Below are positions 8,360-15,623 of a DNA stretch of 64,000 nt, one piece after another. The notes under the pieces were generated by a model, which was given only the letters and a program-made list of their open reading frames with translations, ran no database searches and had not been told where the DNA came from. Every line of letters begins with the position of its first letter. Within the stretch, counting starts at the first letter, position 1. The stretch is from a virus, in the IMG/VR virus record IMGVR_UViG_3300009545_000021, positions 1-64,000 of that record, one strand, 5' to 3'. The position numbers were made by a program, and so were the translations under genes.

Positions 8360-8898
8360 GTCTTGCCTTCCGTCTGGCGCGCCAGGCGCTCCAGCTCGAT
8401 CCGGTTCTGGCGCGTGCGCCGGCGCTTCAACTCCTTCCATGCCAGCTCCTCCACCGTCTTCTTGCGCTTATAGGGCCGCTCGAAGCGCGGCGGGGAAGCG
8501 GGCGCAAAGGAATGGCCGGCGGCGAGCAGGCGTTCCTTGCCGGGATCGTAGCGCCGCGTCCCGGTTTTGTAGACCAGCAGCTCCAGCGCCCATGTCGGCA
8601 CGTTGCGGCTGGCCTTTTGCGTGGGCGTGCGCAGCCACGACAGAACCGTCGCCGGCGAGACGCCGAGCATGGCGGCGGTCTGCGCCTTGGTCAGGCCGAT
8701 ATTGTCCATGACGTCGCGAAAGATCGCCTGGCGCAGCAGGACGATTTCCGCCAGCATGTCCTTGCGTGGCTCGATCAAAAGCACTTCGTCGAATTTCGGG
8801 CCGCTTAGCAGGCGAGCCCGGTCTTCGGCGGAGCGATAATCGAAAGTGCGATTGGAAAATTCGTCGTCGTCGGATTCTTCGCGGGGTTTTTGCATCAT
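8356..8898 (-). CDS. HTH transcriptional regulator-like protein
   Basis: 180 residues from ATG 8898 (a second ATG follows at once). Residues about 65-100 form an HTH (LTKAQTAAMLGVSPATVLSWL), the arrangement of XRE/MerR-like DNA-binding domains; the N-terminus is acidic and the last 45 residues are strongly basic. It may be the operon's own regulator, since it is the only clear DNA-binding protein in the minus-strand block. Confidence 0.75.
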   Translation of the reverse strand: MMQKPREESDDDEFSNRTFDYRSAEDRARLLSGPKFDEVLLIEPRKDMLAEIVLLRQAIFRDVMDNIGLTKAQTAAMLGVSPATVLSWLRTPTQKASRNVPTWALELLVYKTGTRRYDPGKERLLAAGHSFAPASPPRFERPYKRKKTVEELAWKELKRRRTRQNRIELERLARQTEGKT

Positions 8899-8929
8899 GG
8901 CGATTTTCCCATTTGCATTGGCGGTTTTT

Positions 8930-9163
8930 TCAGGCCGGGCCGGGCTTTTCGGCGATCGGCACGAGGGAGGCGACGTCATAGACCGCCTGCGCGTTGGCGC
9001 TGGGGCGCCAGTCGAGCCGGGGGCTATGGTGCAGGGCGAGGAATCCAGCCTCGGTTTCGGAGTGGGCGGCGAGGCGCTCGGCCTCCTCCTCCGACAGGTC
9101 GAGTTCAAGCGCGGCCGTGTCGTAGGTGACACGGGCGCGGGCGAGCGTCAGGCGGTAGAGCAT
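8930..9163 (-). CDS. Small phage protein
   Basis: 77 residues, start ATG 9163, seven bases after the previous stop. The first half alternates hydrophobic residues (MLYRLTLARARVTYDTAAL), the middle is acidic and helical. The opening MLYRLTL resembles the starts of the gene at 9851 (MYRFALTF) and the gene at 12036 (MLYTLSF), so these may be distant paralogues. No function known. Confidence 0.6.
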   Translation of the reverse strand: MLYRLTLARARVTYDTAALELDLSEEEAERLAAHSETEAGFLALHHSPRLDWRPSANAQAVYDVASLVPIAEKPGPA

Positions 9164-9170
9164 GGGGCCC

Positions 9171-9575
9171 CTATTCGTCTTCGTGGCGCAGCTTGCGGAC
9201 GTGGCCGGCGAGGTCCGGCACGACCTGAAAGCCGGCGCCGCTCCTGTCCTGTTCCGTGCCGTTGTCGAAAAGGACAGTGTATTCAGGTGGTCCGCCTGTC
9301 AGGGTGACGACAATGCTGCGGCCGTGGTTCTCGCGGTTTTCAGCAAAGGCGATAGCCTCGGCCACATCGAAGACGGAAACGAAGGGGCCGGCGACAAAGC
9401 GAATGGGTGTTTCGACGGGCAAGCCGTGCCCGAAAAACGTGTAAGCGATTTGCAGCACGTCGCGCGGCTGGGTGATGGGCGCTTGCCCGAAGGCGGCAAA
9501 CGTGGCGCTGCTCCTGGCGGCACGGGCGGCGCGGCGCTCGGAACCGGGGAGGGGTACGGGTTTCTTTCGCGGCAT
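9171..9575 (-). CDS. Phage protein of unknown function
   Basis: 134 residues. Basic, Ala/Arg-rich N-terminus to about 25, then an alpha/beta body with IVVTLTGGPPEYTVLFDNG near 90. No family recognised; six bases separate it from the preceding gene. Confidence 0.65.
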   Translation of the reverse strand: MPRKKPVPLPGSERRAARAARSSATFAAFGQAPITQPRDVLQIAYTFFGHGLPVETPIRFVAGPFVSVFDVAEAIAFAENRENHGRSIVVTLTGGPPEYTVLFDNGTEQDRSGAGFQVVPDLAGHVRKLRHEDE

Positions 9576-9581
9576 GGGTCG

Positions 9582-9851
9582 TCAGGCTCCTTTGGCTTTG
9601 GCAATGGTGGTTTCGATGATCTCGCGGAACGAGTTTTTCAGGTCGCGGGCATTGCTGCCGCGCACCGTAACGGCTTCGATGGCAAGGACGCTGGCGAGGT
9701 GTTCCAAGGCGGCCAGCATCTGCGGCGCGGCGACGACAAGCGGCGCCAAAAGGCGCCGCTGCTCTTCGTTGCCCAACAGGCGGGCGACAAGGATTTTGCC
9801 CTCGTCGTCGCCGATGTACTTTCGGTTTGCCGTGAGGATGCGCCAGCCCAT
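9582..9851 (-). CDS. Small helical phage protein
   Basis: 89 residues from ATG 9851, which shares one base with the preceding TGA; a longer start at 9866 is possible. The central part is Ala/Leu-rich and helical (LLAPLVVAAPQMLAALEHL), reminiscent of short phage proteins with the same leucine-alanine pattern and unknown role. Confidence 0.6.
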   Translation of the reverse strand: MGWRILTANRKYIGDDEGKILVARLLGNEEQRRLLAPLVVAAPQMLAALEHLASVLAIEAVTVRGSNARDLKNSFREIIETTIAKAKGA

Positions 9852-10162
9852 CAGACGCCCTCGCAATGCAGCACGCGGGCGATGCGGCGACGGCTGGCCG
9901 GCGTGACGTTGGCGGGGATGTGCAGGGCAATGCTGCGCTGCTCATTGGTGCGCGGATCGAACCGGCCCTGGTCGCGCAGCTCGCGCGGGGCGTGCAGCTG
10001 ATCCATGTCGGCCTCGACGAAACGGCCGCCGCGCTCGTCGTCGAACAAGGCGACGGCCTCGCGGAAAGTCAGTTCACGGGCGAGGTAGCCGGCGGCGGTG
10101 TTGTCGTTGTGCGCGGCGCTCTCGGGGGTGACGATTTCGAAGGTGAGGGCAAAGCGATACAT
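9851..10162 (-). CDS. Phage protein behind leader element copy 1
   Basis: 103 residues, start ATG 10162 with AAGGACC a few bases upstream. Opens MYRFALTFEIVTPESA; no family recognised. It is one of three genes here whose start follows the conserved leader element by about 30 bases, so its expression is probably controlled through that RNA structure. Confidence 0.65.
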   Translation of the reverse strand: MYRFALTFEIVTPESAAHNDNTAAGYLARELTFREAVALFDDERGGRFVEADMDQLHAPRELRDQGRFDPRTNEQRSIALHIPANVTPASRRRIARVLHCEGV

Positions 10163-10190
10163 GACAGGGGGGTCCTTGTGGGTTGCACGA

Positions 10191-10252
10191 TGAAGCGGAT
10201 TGCAGCGCTTCGTGAGACGGCGCGCGCGGCGCCGTCCTGCGAAGGGCTCAAG
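10191..10252 (-). repeat. Structured leader element, copy 1
   Basis: On the transcribed strand this holds CCCTTCG, a strong hairpin (GACGGCGC paired with GCGCCGTC), CGAAGCG, a loop with GCAATC, then CGCTTC. CGAAG can pair back to CTTCG, or GAAGCG can pair forward to CGCTTC, but not both. The stop codon of the gene at 10248-10538 lies at its 5' edge and the next start is 29 bases beyond its 3' edge. Two relatives lie at 11549 and 12813. Confidence 0.75.
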
Positions 10253-10538
10253 CTGTTTCGAGAAAGTCGGTGATGGGGCCGTCCTCCTCGTCAAAGACGT
10301 TGACGATGCCTCGGCTATCGGGGTCGTCGGGGTAGAGCGGAATCCACACCGTATAGGCGATGCCTTGGGTGTTGCCGTAGTCCTCGATATCCTCGATGCG
10401 GCCACGGGCGCCGGCGGAGAATTCAAGCTCGTTGCCCTCGTCGTCATCGCCGAGGGTGGCAACTTTGGTGCGGACGGGCTCGCCCTTGTGGAAGGACAGG
10501 CGGCTGAGCTGGTGGGGCAACAGAAGAGGGCGGTTCAC
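10248..10538 (-). CDS. Small acidic phage protein
   Basis: 96 residues. Basic first 25 residues, then a markedly acidic body (LGDDDEGNELEF, then DDPDSRGIVNVFDEEDGP). Function unknown. The stop codon is embedded in leader element copy 1; the start overlaps the tiny upstream gene by four bases. Confidence 0.65.
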   Translation of the reverse strand: MNRPLLLPHQLSRLSFHKGEPVRTKVATLGDDDEGNELEFSAGARGRIEDIEDYGNTQGIAYTVWIPLYPDDPDSRGIVNVFDEEDGPITDFLETA

Positions 10539-10612
10539 GGCTTTTTCTCCTCAAAGAACAGCTTGTGCAGGAGCCAGCACAAGACGATGGCGGTTGCGAT
10601 GGATTCGAGCAT
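10535..10612 (-). CDS. Tiny membrane protein, 25 residues
   Basis: Start ATG 10612. Residues 4-17 (SIATAIVLCWLLHK) form a single membrane-spanning helix, followed by a charged FFEEKKP tail. It lies exactly between two genes, one base after one stop and overlapping the next start by four, which supports translation despite its size. Role unknown. Confidence 0.5.
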   Translation of the reverse strand: MLESIATAIVLCWLLHKLFFEEKKP

Positions 10613-10613
10613 G

Positions 10614-10850
10614 TCAGGCCCTCCGGCGCAGGGCGGTTTGCTTGGTAATGGCGCGGTCGAGCTGGTCGGCGAGCTGCTGGGCGCGGATGGCGGCGGTCTT
10701 GCAGGCCTGCACCTGGGCGAAGCTTTTGGCCTTCTGCGCGGCGGCGTTGGCATTGGCTGCCGCTTCGCGAAGGGTGTTGCGCATGAATTGCGCCTCGACG
10801 GCGTCCATGCTGGCGGCGATCTCGATCGGGCTGGATGCATAGATGTGCAT
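10614..10850 (-). CDS. Small helical Ala-rich protein
   Basis: 78 residues from ATG 10850. After MHIYASSPIEIAA the rest is one long Ala/Gln-rich helix, probably coiled coil (AAQKAKSFAQVQACKTAAI). One base separates it from the preceding stop. Unknown function. Confidence 0.6.
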   Translation of the reverse strand: MHIYASSPIEIAASMDAVEAQFMRNTLREAAANANAAAQKAKSFAQVQACKTAAIRAQQLADQLDRAITKQTALRRRA

Positions 10851-10851
10851 G

Positions 10852-11247
10852 TCAGGCCTCCGCGTCGGCAAAGCGCTCGGCCCGCTGGCGGGCGAGGCAG
10901 GCGCGGGTTTCGGCGGCGTCCGCCAACAGGAACGAGTGAGCGTTGCGCAAGCCGTAGAGGGCGTTTCGAAAGTTGGCGGCGCGGATCGACGACACGACAG
11001 ACGAATAGCGGGGCTCGTCCATCTCATGATGGTTGAGCCGCTGGCCGTTGGCCAAGGTCTCGTCGATGGCGCGGAGGGCCTGGGCGACGCGCTCGCGATA
11101 ATCGGCGAGGGCGCGATAGGCCTCCTGGGTGCGGTGCAGGGCGACGGCGTGGGCCTGCTTGGCCGTGAGGGTGGCGCCGCAGGCCATCGGGCTATCGAGC
11201 GCGGCGGCGGCCTCGGTGAGATAGGCGGGGATGAGGGCCATGTGCAT
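10852..11247 (-). CDS. Helical phage protein
   Basis: 131 residues from ATG 11247, sharing one base with the preceding TGA; an internal ATG two codons later is an alternative. Ala-rich helices throughout, with ALYGLRNAHSFLLADAAETR near 100-120. No family recognised. Confidence 0.6.
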   Translation of the reverse strand: MHMALIPAYLTEAAAALDSPMACGATLTAKQAHAVALHRTQEAYRALADYRERVAQALRAIDETLANGQRLNHHEMDEPRYSSVVSSIRAANFRNALYGLRNAHSFLLADAAETRACLARQRAERFADAEA

Positions 11248-11525
11248 CAGGCCTTCTGCGGCGTGGTGAAGGCCGGCGCTTCGGGGTGCTTGACCGAAAT
11301 GCAGACATAGACGTTGCCGTTTTCCTCGGGCATGCCGCCTGCGTACCAATCGCCGCCCCATCCGAATTTCAGGGCGAGGGCCTGAGCGGCGGCGGCGTGG
11401 TTCTGCTCGGTGTTCAAGCTGTAGCTGTAGCTGACCATGATGGAACCGGCGGCGGCCTTGGCCTTGATGCGTGAGCCGCGCGCGTTGGAGGGGCCGAAGT
11501 ATTTCGTAGTGATTGCCTGGAACAT
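11247..11525 (-). CDS. Phage protein behind leader element copy 2
   Basis: 92 residues from ATG 11525, preceded by GAGGAC. Contains ITTKYFGPSNARGSRIKAKA, a segment seen in many phage and plasmid small proteins of unknown role, then a beta-rich NVYVCISVKH end. Its start lies 24 bases beyond leader element copy 2. Possible plasmid or phage accessory factor. Confidence 0.7.
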   Translation of the reverse strand: MFQAITTKYFGPSNARGSRIKAKAAAGSIMVSYSYSLNTEQNHAAAAQALALKFGWGGDWYAGGMPEENGNVYVCISVKHPEAPAFTTPQKA

Positions 11526-11548
11526 GCTGTCCTCGTGGTGGTCGGGGT

Positions 11549-11613
11549 TGAAGCGGATTGCGGGCGCTTCGTGACGGGGCCGGCGTGCGGTCCCGCTGCG
11601 AAGGGTCTTCAAT
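11549..11613 (-). repeat. Structured leader element, copy 2
   Basis: Same order of parts as copy 1: CCCTTCG, hairpin (CGGGACC paired with GGCCCCG, one mismatch), CGAAGCG, GCAATC loop, CGCTTC. The hairpin sequence differs from copy 1 yet still pairs, which argues for selection on RNA structure. The upstream stop codon (11609-11611) again lies at its 5' edge. Confidence 0.75.
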
Positions 11614-12031
11614 CGAGATGCAGAAAGCCGTCATCGCCCTTGTAGGCGTCCGTCTGGCCCCATTGTTCGGCGGCCTTCGTCAAGGCGTCCTGCACGGCCT
11701 GGGGCAATTCGAGGCGGTCCCAATAGCCGACACCATGGCCGTTTCGGGTGCACCAAAAATCGCGGCCGGCCGACGTGTCGTCGTAGGCGCCCTCATAAGC
11801 GAGGGCGAGGCAGTCGCAATTTTCGACCTGGAAGCGGACACAGTCGCGCTTGATGGCTTCGAGCGTGTCGGGGTGAATGTCGCTGACGGTCATGCCGGCC
11901 AGCTCGTCGGCGGGGTCGCTGGTCTCGGTGAAGAAAAGCGCCTCGATGTAGCCGCGCGTAAAGGCGTCGAGATGATTGAAAGCTTCGACGGCCTCGATGC
12001 CGGGTCCGCCGGACAGGATAAATTCGGGCAT
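11609..12031 (-). CDS. Phage protein of unknown function
   Basis: 140 residues from ATG 12031 (a longer frame to 12295 overlaps the next gene). Acidic, with DAFTRGYIEALFFTET near 25-40, a CDCLALAYEGAYDDTSAG segment near 80 and a Trp-rich WGQTDAYKGDDGFLHLD end. The YIEALFFTE/DCxxF pattern recurs in phage small proteins; role unknown. Confidence 0.65.
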   Translation of the reverse strand: MPEFILSGGPGIEAVEAFNHLDAFTRGYIEALFFTETSDPADELAGMTVSDIHPDTLEAIKRDCVRFQVENCDCLALAYEGAYDDTSAGRDFWCTRNGHGVGYWDRLELPQAVQDALTKAAEQWGQTDAYKGDDGFLHLD

Positions 12032-12035
12032 GGGG

Positions 12036-12341
12036 TCAGGCCTTCGGGTTGTAGTAGTAGGGTTTTGCGTAAAGCGTGGTGAGGTACTTCCCGCGCTTGT
12101 CGCGAAGCTCCATTGAGGGCATGCCGCGCGCATCGTCCTTCGGAAACCAAAAGTCGCGATTGCGGTCGAAGGCGGGGCGCCAGTGAGGCGGCAAGGCTTC
12201 GCGGACGGCGGCGAGGTCGGGGCCGACAAGCTCGCTCGTTTCGGTGTTGAGATAGCCGGCGAGCTGGCGCGGGGTTGTACGAACGCTCGCGGCAAAGCCG
12301 GGGACGTGGCGTGAGAAAGAAAGCGTGTAAAGCATTGTCAC
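12036..12341 (-). CDS. Small phage protein
   Basis: 101 residues. Opens MTMLYTLSFSRHVPGFA; has a WFPKDDARGMPSMELRDK segment, perhaps beta-rich. Four bases separate it from the following gene. No family recognised. Confidence 0.6.
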   Translation of the reverse strand: MTMLYTLSFSRHVPGFAASVRTTPRQLAGYLNTETSELVGPDLAAVREALPPHWRPAFDRNRDFWFPKDDARGMPSMELRDKRGKYLTTLYAKPYYYNPKA

Positions 12342-12356
12342 GGCGGTGATTCCTAT

Positions 12357-12785
12357 TCAGGCGATTCCGATGATGTTGAGGAGTTCGTTATAGTCGTCCG
12401 CAGTGGGAACGCGTTCGGCGGTGTTCAACGCCTCGTTGTAAGCCTTCACCTCCTGTTTGATCGCGAGGTGATCCTTGATGGCTTCGCGCACCGCTTCGGC
12501 CTCGGCAGCGTCTTGTTCGGCGATGTCGTCGCGGGTGTCGTTGGCGCGCTCGCGAAACTGCCGGGCGATCCAGTCGGCGGAAATCTGCAAGGGGTGGCGC
12601 GGGTCGATGGGTCCGCCCTTGCAGATACTGTCCACGGCATGCTCGGAAACAAAGCAATCGGAAATGAGGGTTCGGCCGGCTTCGACGGCCTGTCCCTGGC
12701 GATGGAAGGTGAGATACTGGCCATCGACGCTGATGGTCAGGCCAGCGGCCTTGCTGCGGGTGAGGGCGGAAAGAATGGTGATCAT
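12357..12785 (-). CDS. Phage protein behind leader element copy 3
   Basis: 142 residues from ATG 12785, preceded by AGGACC. Beta-rich N-terminus (GLTISVDGQYLTFHRQG), then a long acidic helix (RDDIAEQDAAEAEAVREAIK). Start lies 28 bases beyond leader element copy 3. Unknown function. Confidence 0.65.
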   Translation of the reverse strand: MITILSALTRSKAAGLTISVDGQYLTFHRQGQAVEAGRTLISDCFVSEHAVDSICKGGPIDPRHPLQISADWIARQFRERANDTRDDIAEQDAAEAEAVREAIKDHLAIKQEVKAYNEALNTAERVPTADDYNELLNIIGIA

Positions 12786-12812
12786 GGGCGATGGTCCTGC
12801 GGGGTTTTTCGA

Positions 12813-12880
12813 ATGAAGCGCGATTGCGGTAGCGCTTCGGAAGGCGGCGAGGTGAGGCGCCGCTAACCGAAGGGCTCAAG
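12813..12880 (-). repeat. Structured leader element, copy 3
   Basis: Third copy, same plan: the stop codon of the upstream gene inside CTTGAGCCCTTCG, hairpin GCGGCG paired with CGCCGC, CGAAGCG, GCAATC, CGCTTC. It has one extra base between GCAATC and CGCTTC and a longer hairpin loop. The first 13 bases on the sense strand are identical to copy 1. Confidence 0.75.
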
Positions 12881-13160
12881 GGCGGTAGGGCTTTTCGAGC
12901 CACTTGCCCAAAGGCCATGTTTGGCCGCTGGTGAAGCAAGAGTCCTTGTCGCCGAAATGCCCGGCTTCGCCTGGGAAGCGGGTGTTTTCGTACCATTCCT
13001 GGTCGCTGCGAAATTGCGGAGCGTAGTAGCCTGGGCGGATCGGGTCGCCGCGATGAGCGCCGCTGTCGGGGGCTTCGTGAGCCCATGCGGGAACATGGTC
13101 CATGGTGTAGCGGTGCGGGTAGGCGCTCTGGGCTGTGGCGAAGGAAATTTTGCGGGTCAC
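12876..13160 (-). CDS. Small polar phage protein
   Basis: 94 residues if the GTG at 13160 is used; an ATG at 13103 would give 75. Rich in Pro, His, Trp and Tyr (DHVPAWAHEAPDSGAHRGD, then RPGYYAPQFRSDQEWYEN), with no hydrophobic segment. Looks like an extended structural or inhibitor-type small protein; no family recognised. Confidence 0.55.
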   Translation of the reverse strand: MTRKISFATAQSAYPHRYTMDHVPAWAHEAPDSGAHRGDPIRPGYYAPQFRSDQEWYENTRFPGEAGHFGDKDSCFTSGQTWPLGKWLEKPYRP

Positions 13161-13194
13161 GGTCGGGGCTTTCGGGTGTGAGGGCTGGGTGGGT

Positions 13195-14274
13195 TCAAGG
13201 GGCGGAGCGAGTAAGCGTCGCGGGAGCAATTCGAAGGAATGCAGCCACGTCTTCGCTCGCATCCTGCATGGCGATATTGCCGATATCTCCGGTGCGATGA
13301 GCCTTGCGAGCTGCATCAAGGTAGTTTGCGGCCTTATGGGGTGTCGGACCAGCCCGGAAGGCCTCGCGAGCTTCGTTGAAAGCATCGCGGTCGCCGGCTG
13401 CAACCGGGGCGTGTGGCGTTTCCACAGTCCAACGCGGAGTCGGATCGCGTTCCCACGAATAGCGCGTGATGTCGTCGAGCTGCGCCCATGACTTGCGCGG
13501 CGTCTTGTCGTCATACAGCGGGCGGGCGGCGCAATCGGTCTCGTAAGCGATTTGACCGGGGGTTTTCGGGGTTTCGGCCTGGGGCTTGCCGAGGGTGAGG
13601 GCACGAAAGAAACCCGAGTCGTTGAGCGCGGCGGGATGGTCTCTATTGAAGGCGAAAGCGGAGCGCATTGCCTGGGCGAGCGTGTCATAGCGCAGCGGCT
13701 TGCCGAGTGTTCCCGTGCAAGTTTCGAGGGTGCCGTTCTTCCAAACGAATTCGATGCCAAACGTTCCGGTTTCACTGGTGCTGAAAAGTGCCTCGGCGTC
13801 GCTTTGGGTTTGAGCCGCTTCGGGTTCGATGATGCCGGCGTCTTCGCGGATTTCCTGCTGAGCGTCGGTGTTCGCTAGGCCATTAGCGAGGCCCTGACGG
13901 ATGCGGCGCGACAGGATCTCGCGCGCCTTTTCGGGGTTGGCGTGCCAGCAACGGGCGATGAGTTCGCCCCGCAGATTGTAGGCCTTCCAAGCGGGGCCGT
14001 TCGCCTCATGAACGCTGCGACGCTGAATGCTCGCAACGGGCTTGGCGTTGAAATAGACGGTTTCGTGCTGGGTTGCCTGGGTGAGCTGGAAAGCGAGCTT
14101 GTCGAGCGAGGCTTCGTATTCGGCCATGACGCTTTCGACGTCGCGGCTGTTGAAGGTGCCAATCTCTACGCCATCAAGCCAGAGTGCCCATTTCCGCGAG
14201 CCTGCGCCGATGTGATGGGCAACGATGCGGCCCGAAGCGCTGGTTTTGACCGACTTCGCGAGGGTTTTCGACAT
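13195..14274 (-). CDS. First gene of the minus-strand operon, unknown function
   Basis: 359 residues, the largest gene of this block, with AGGAG seven bases before ATG 14274. N-terminal 60 residues look like a beta-rich small domain (KWALWLDGVEIGTFNSRDV); a helix follows (EKAREILSRRIRQGLANGLA); residues 140-180 repeat the beta pattern; the rest is polar. No catalytic motif seen. Its promoter must lie in 14275-14410. Confidence 0.75.
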   Translation of the reverse strand: MSKTLAKSVKTSASGRIVAHHIGAGSRKWALWLDGVEIGTFNSRDVESVMAEYEASLDKLAFQLTQATQHETVYFNAKPVASIQRRSVHEANGPAWKAYNLRGELIARCWHANPEKAREILSRRIRQGLANGLANTDAQQEIREDAGIIEPEAAQTQSDAEALFSTSETGTFGIEFVWKNGTLETCTGTLGKPLRYDTLAQAMRSAFAFNRDHPAALNDSGFFRALTLGKPQAETPKTPGQIAYETDCAARPLYDDKTPRKSWAQLDDITRYSWERDPTPRWTVETPHAPVAAGDRDAFNEAREAFRAGPTPHKAANYLDAARKAHRTGDIGNIAMQDASEDVAAFLRIAPATLTRSAP

Positions 14275-14410
14275 ATGCTAATCTCCTACAAGACAGAGGG
14301 TGGATAAGTGGCAGGGCCGATTGCGGCGGCGGGCGGTGACGAATCAACCGCCTGACCTATGGTGTATCATGATACGCGAAACGAGTAAAACCCTGATATC
14401 AATGGGTTAG
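14275..14410. promoter_or_regulatory. Divergent promoter region with palindromic operator
   Basis: This 136-base gap separates two divergent units. It contains a perfect 12-bp palindrome, GTATCATGATAC (14364-14375), and an 8-bp palindrome, TGATATCA (14394-14401), in an AT-rich patch. A repressor dimer bound here could control both units. I do not see a convincing -35/-10 pair with standard spacing. Confidence 0.5.
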
Positions 14411-14944
14411 GTGAAAATGAGCCAGAATCCGGTTGATGATCACGAAAAGTTGATCACGGAAATCGACGTGAGGGATGTGCGGGAGAGGCTGTTGCGGGGG
14501 GCGGTGCGCTCCCTCGCGACACAAGGCCGTTCTGGTCGTCCGCCTGCGTTCTGCCCGACCGACAAGGACCGAATGTACGTCGCCTCGATGGTCGCTGCTG
14601 GCGTTACTCGGGCTTCTATTGCCGATGTCATCGGGGTGAGTGTGCAGGTGCTGGCGAAAGCCTTTGCTGACGAGATTGCGACGGCCGAAGCTATTGCGAC
14701 AGAGCTGGTGAGCCGGAAAATGTTCGAACGCGCCCTGGGCGATGGGCCGAATGGCTATCAGGCGGGCGCCTTGTGGCTGTCGCGGCGCTCCGGATGGCGC
14801 GAAAGGCCGCAAAATGAGCCGAACGACGCGTCCGAGGCCCGTGAGCTGGACCTTTCGGGCCTGTCGCGGGATGAGCGCGCCATGCTGCGGGCGGCACTGG
14901 AAGCTAGGAAGATGAGGCGGGGCCATGACACGTTGGAGGGATGA
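14411..14944 (+). CDS. HTH protein, possible terminase small subunit
   Basis: 177 residues from GTG 14411 (ATG at 14417 is the alternative). Residues about 55-85 form an HTH (VAAGVTRASIADVIGVSVQVL) preceded by GRPPAFCPTDKDRMYV, and followed by ALWLSRRSGWRER near 120. This order is common in small terminase subunits and related phage HTH proteins. The large subunit is 6.5 kb downstream, so it could instead be a regulator. TGATCAC boxes lie in its first codons. Confidence 0.6.
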   Translation: MKMSQNPVDDHEKLITEIDVRDVRERLLRGAVRSLATQGRSGRPPAFCPTDKDRMYVASMVAAGVTRASIADVIGVSVQVLAKAFADEIATAEAIATELVSRKMFERALGDGPNGYQAGALWLSRRSGWRERPQNEPNDASEARELDLSGLSRDERAMLRAALEARKMRRGHDTLEG

Positions 14945-15386
14945 GGCGGCGAAGGCGGGTTGCGCGCGCTTCGGTGACGGCGAAGTGATTGATAACGTTG
15001 ATCACAATCGCGTGAGGAGGCCTGATCACAAGAAAGTGAACAAGCGCGGCGCGGTTGATCACGAAGCCGTGAGCGATGGGCCGTTCGGCGACGACCTGCC
15101 TGGAGCTATGAGCAATCCGGCTGACAGCCCTGCGCCGGGCGCGCGGCACCTTTCGGATGCAGACATAGCCGCCATGCACTTGCAGCATAGCGAGGAGCTG
15201 CGCGAGCTTCGCGCCGAGCTGGCCACGCTGCGCGCCATGCTGGAGGCTTTCGCCAACGACAATGAAGCGCCAGCCTGGGCCGAAGCCTCGGGCATTCATG
15301 CCGGCCTGCCGCGCACGCTGACGGGCGTGCCTTCGCCCCAGCTCAAGAGGCCGCGCGCATGGCGCAAGCCGGTCACGGGCCTGTGA
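14925..15386 (+). CDS. Phage protein with repeated DNA boxes in its 5' part
   Basis: 153 residues, start overlapping the previous gene by 20 bases. Residues 26-50 contain three DH-x-x-V units, the products of three TGATCAC-N6-GTGA boxes in the DNA, so this part may serve as a binding site more than as protein. The middle is a short coiled coil (HSEELRELRAELATLRAML). Unknown function. Confidence 0.55.
   Translation: MTRWRDEAAKAGCARFGDGEVIDNVDHNRVRRPDHKKVNKRGAVDHEAVSDGPFGDDLPGAMSNPADSPAPGARHLSDADIAAMHLQHSEELRELRAELATLRAMLEAFANDNEAPAWAEASGIHAGLPRTLTGVPSPQLKRPRAWRKPVTGL
15002..15072 (+). repeat. Three TCAC-N6-GTGA inverted-repeat boxes
   Basis: Boxes at 15002-15015, 15026-15039 and 15059-15072, each preceded by TGA so that TGATCAC is shared. 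Centres are 24 and 33 bases apart. Diverged boxes occur at 14440-14453 and 14454-14471 in the preceding gene. They look like sites for a dimeric DNA-binding protein: packaging (pac), origin iterons or operators. Confidence 0.5.
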
Positions 15387-15598
15387 AGTCTTTCGCCCCC
15401 AACACCACAACACCCCCAAGGGGAGCAGCCCCAAGCGGGGAGGGCGGCGCCCCGGTCACGGCGGCGTTACCTGCCAGCCCGGCCACGGGCGAAAAGACCT
15501 CGCCGCGCCAGCCTCGACCCCCCCCACCCCCCCTGCCGCGGCGGGGAACAGGAACCAGGGGGCCCCACCCGCACAACGCGGGTCCCATCCAATAGAAT

Positions 15599-15620
15599 TA
15601 ACATCTATCATCTGTGAAAT
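15599..15620 (+). promoter_or_regulatory. Repeated upstream box, copy 1
   Basis: AACATC, a short variable stretch, then ATCTGTGAAAT (15610-15620), three bases before the ATG at 15624. The same box precedes the ATG at 16450. The gap 15387-15623 otherwise holds no gene; it has C-rich runs and a hairpin (CCCGC ACAAC GCGGG, near 15567-15582). Confidence 0.45.
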
Positions 15621-15623
15621 TCA

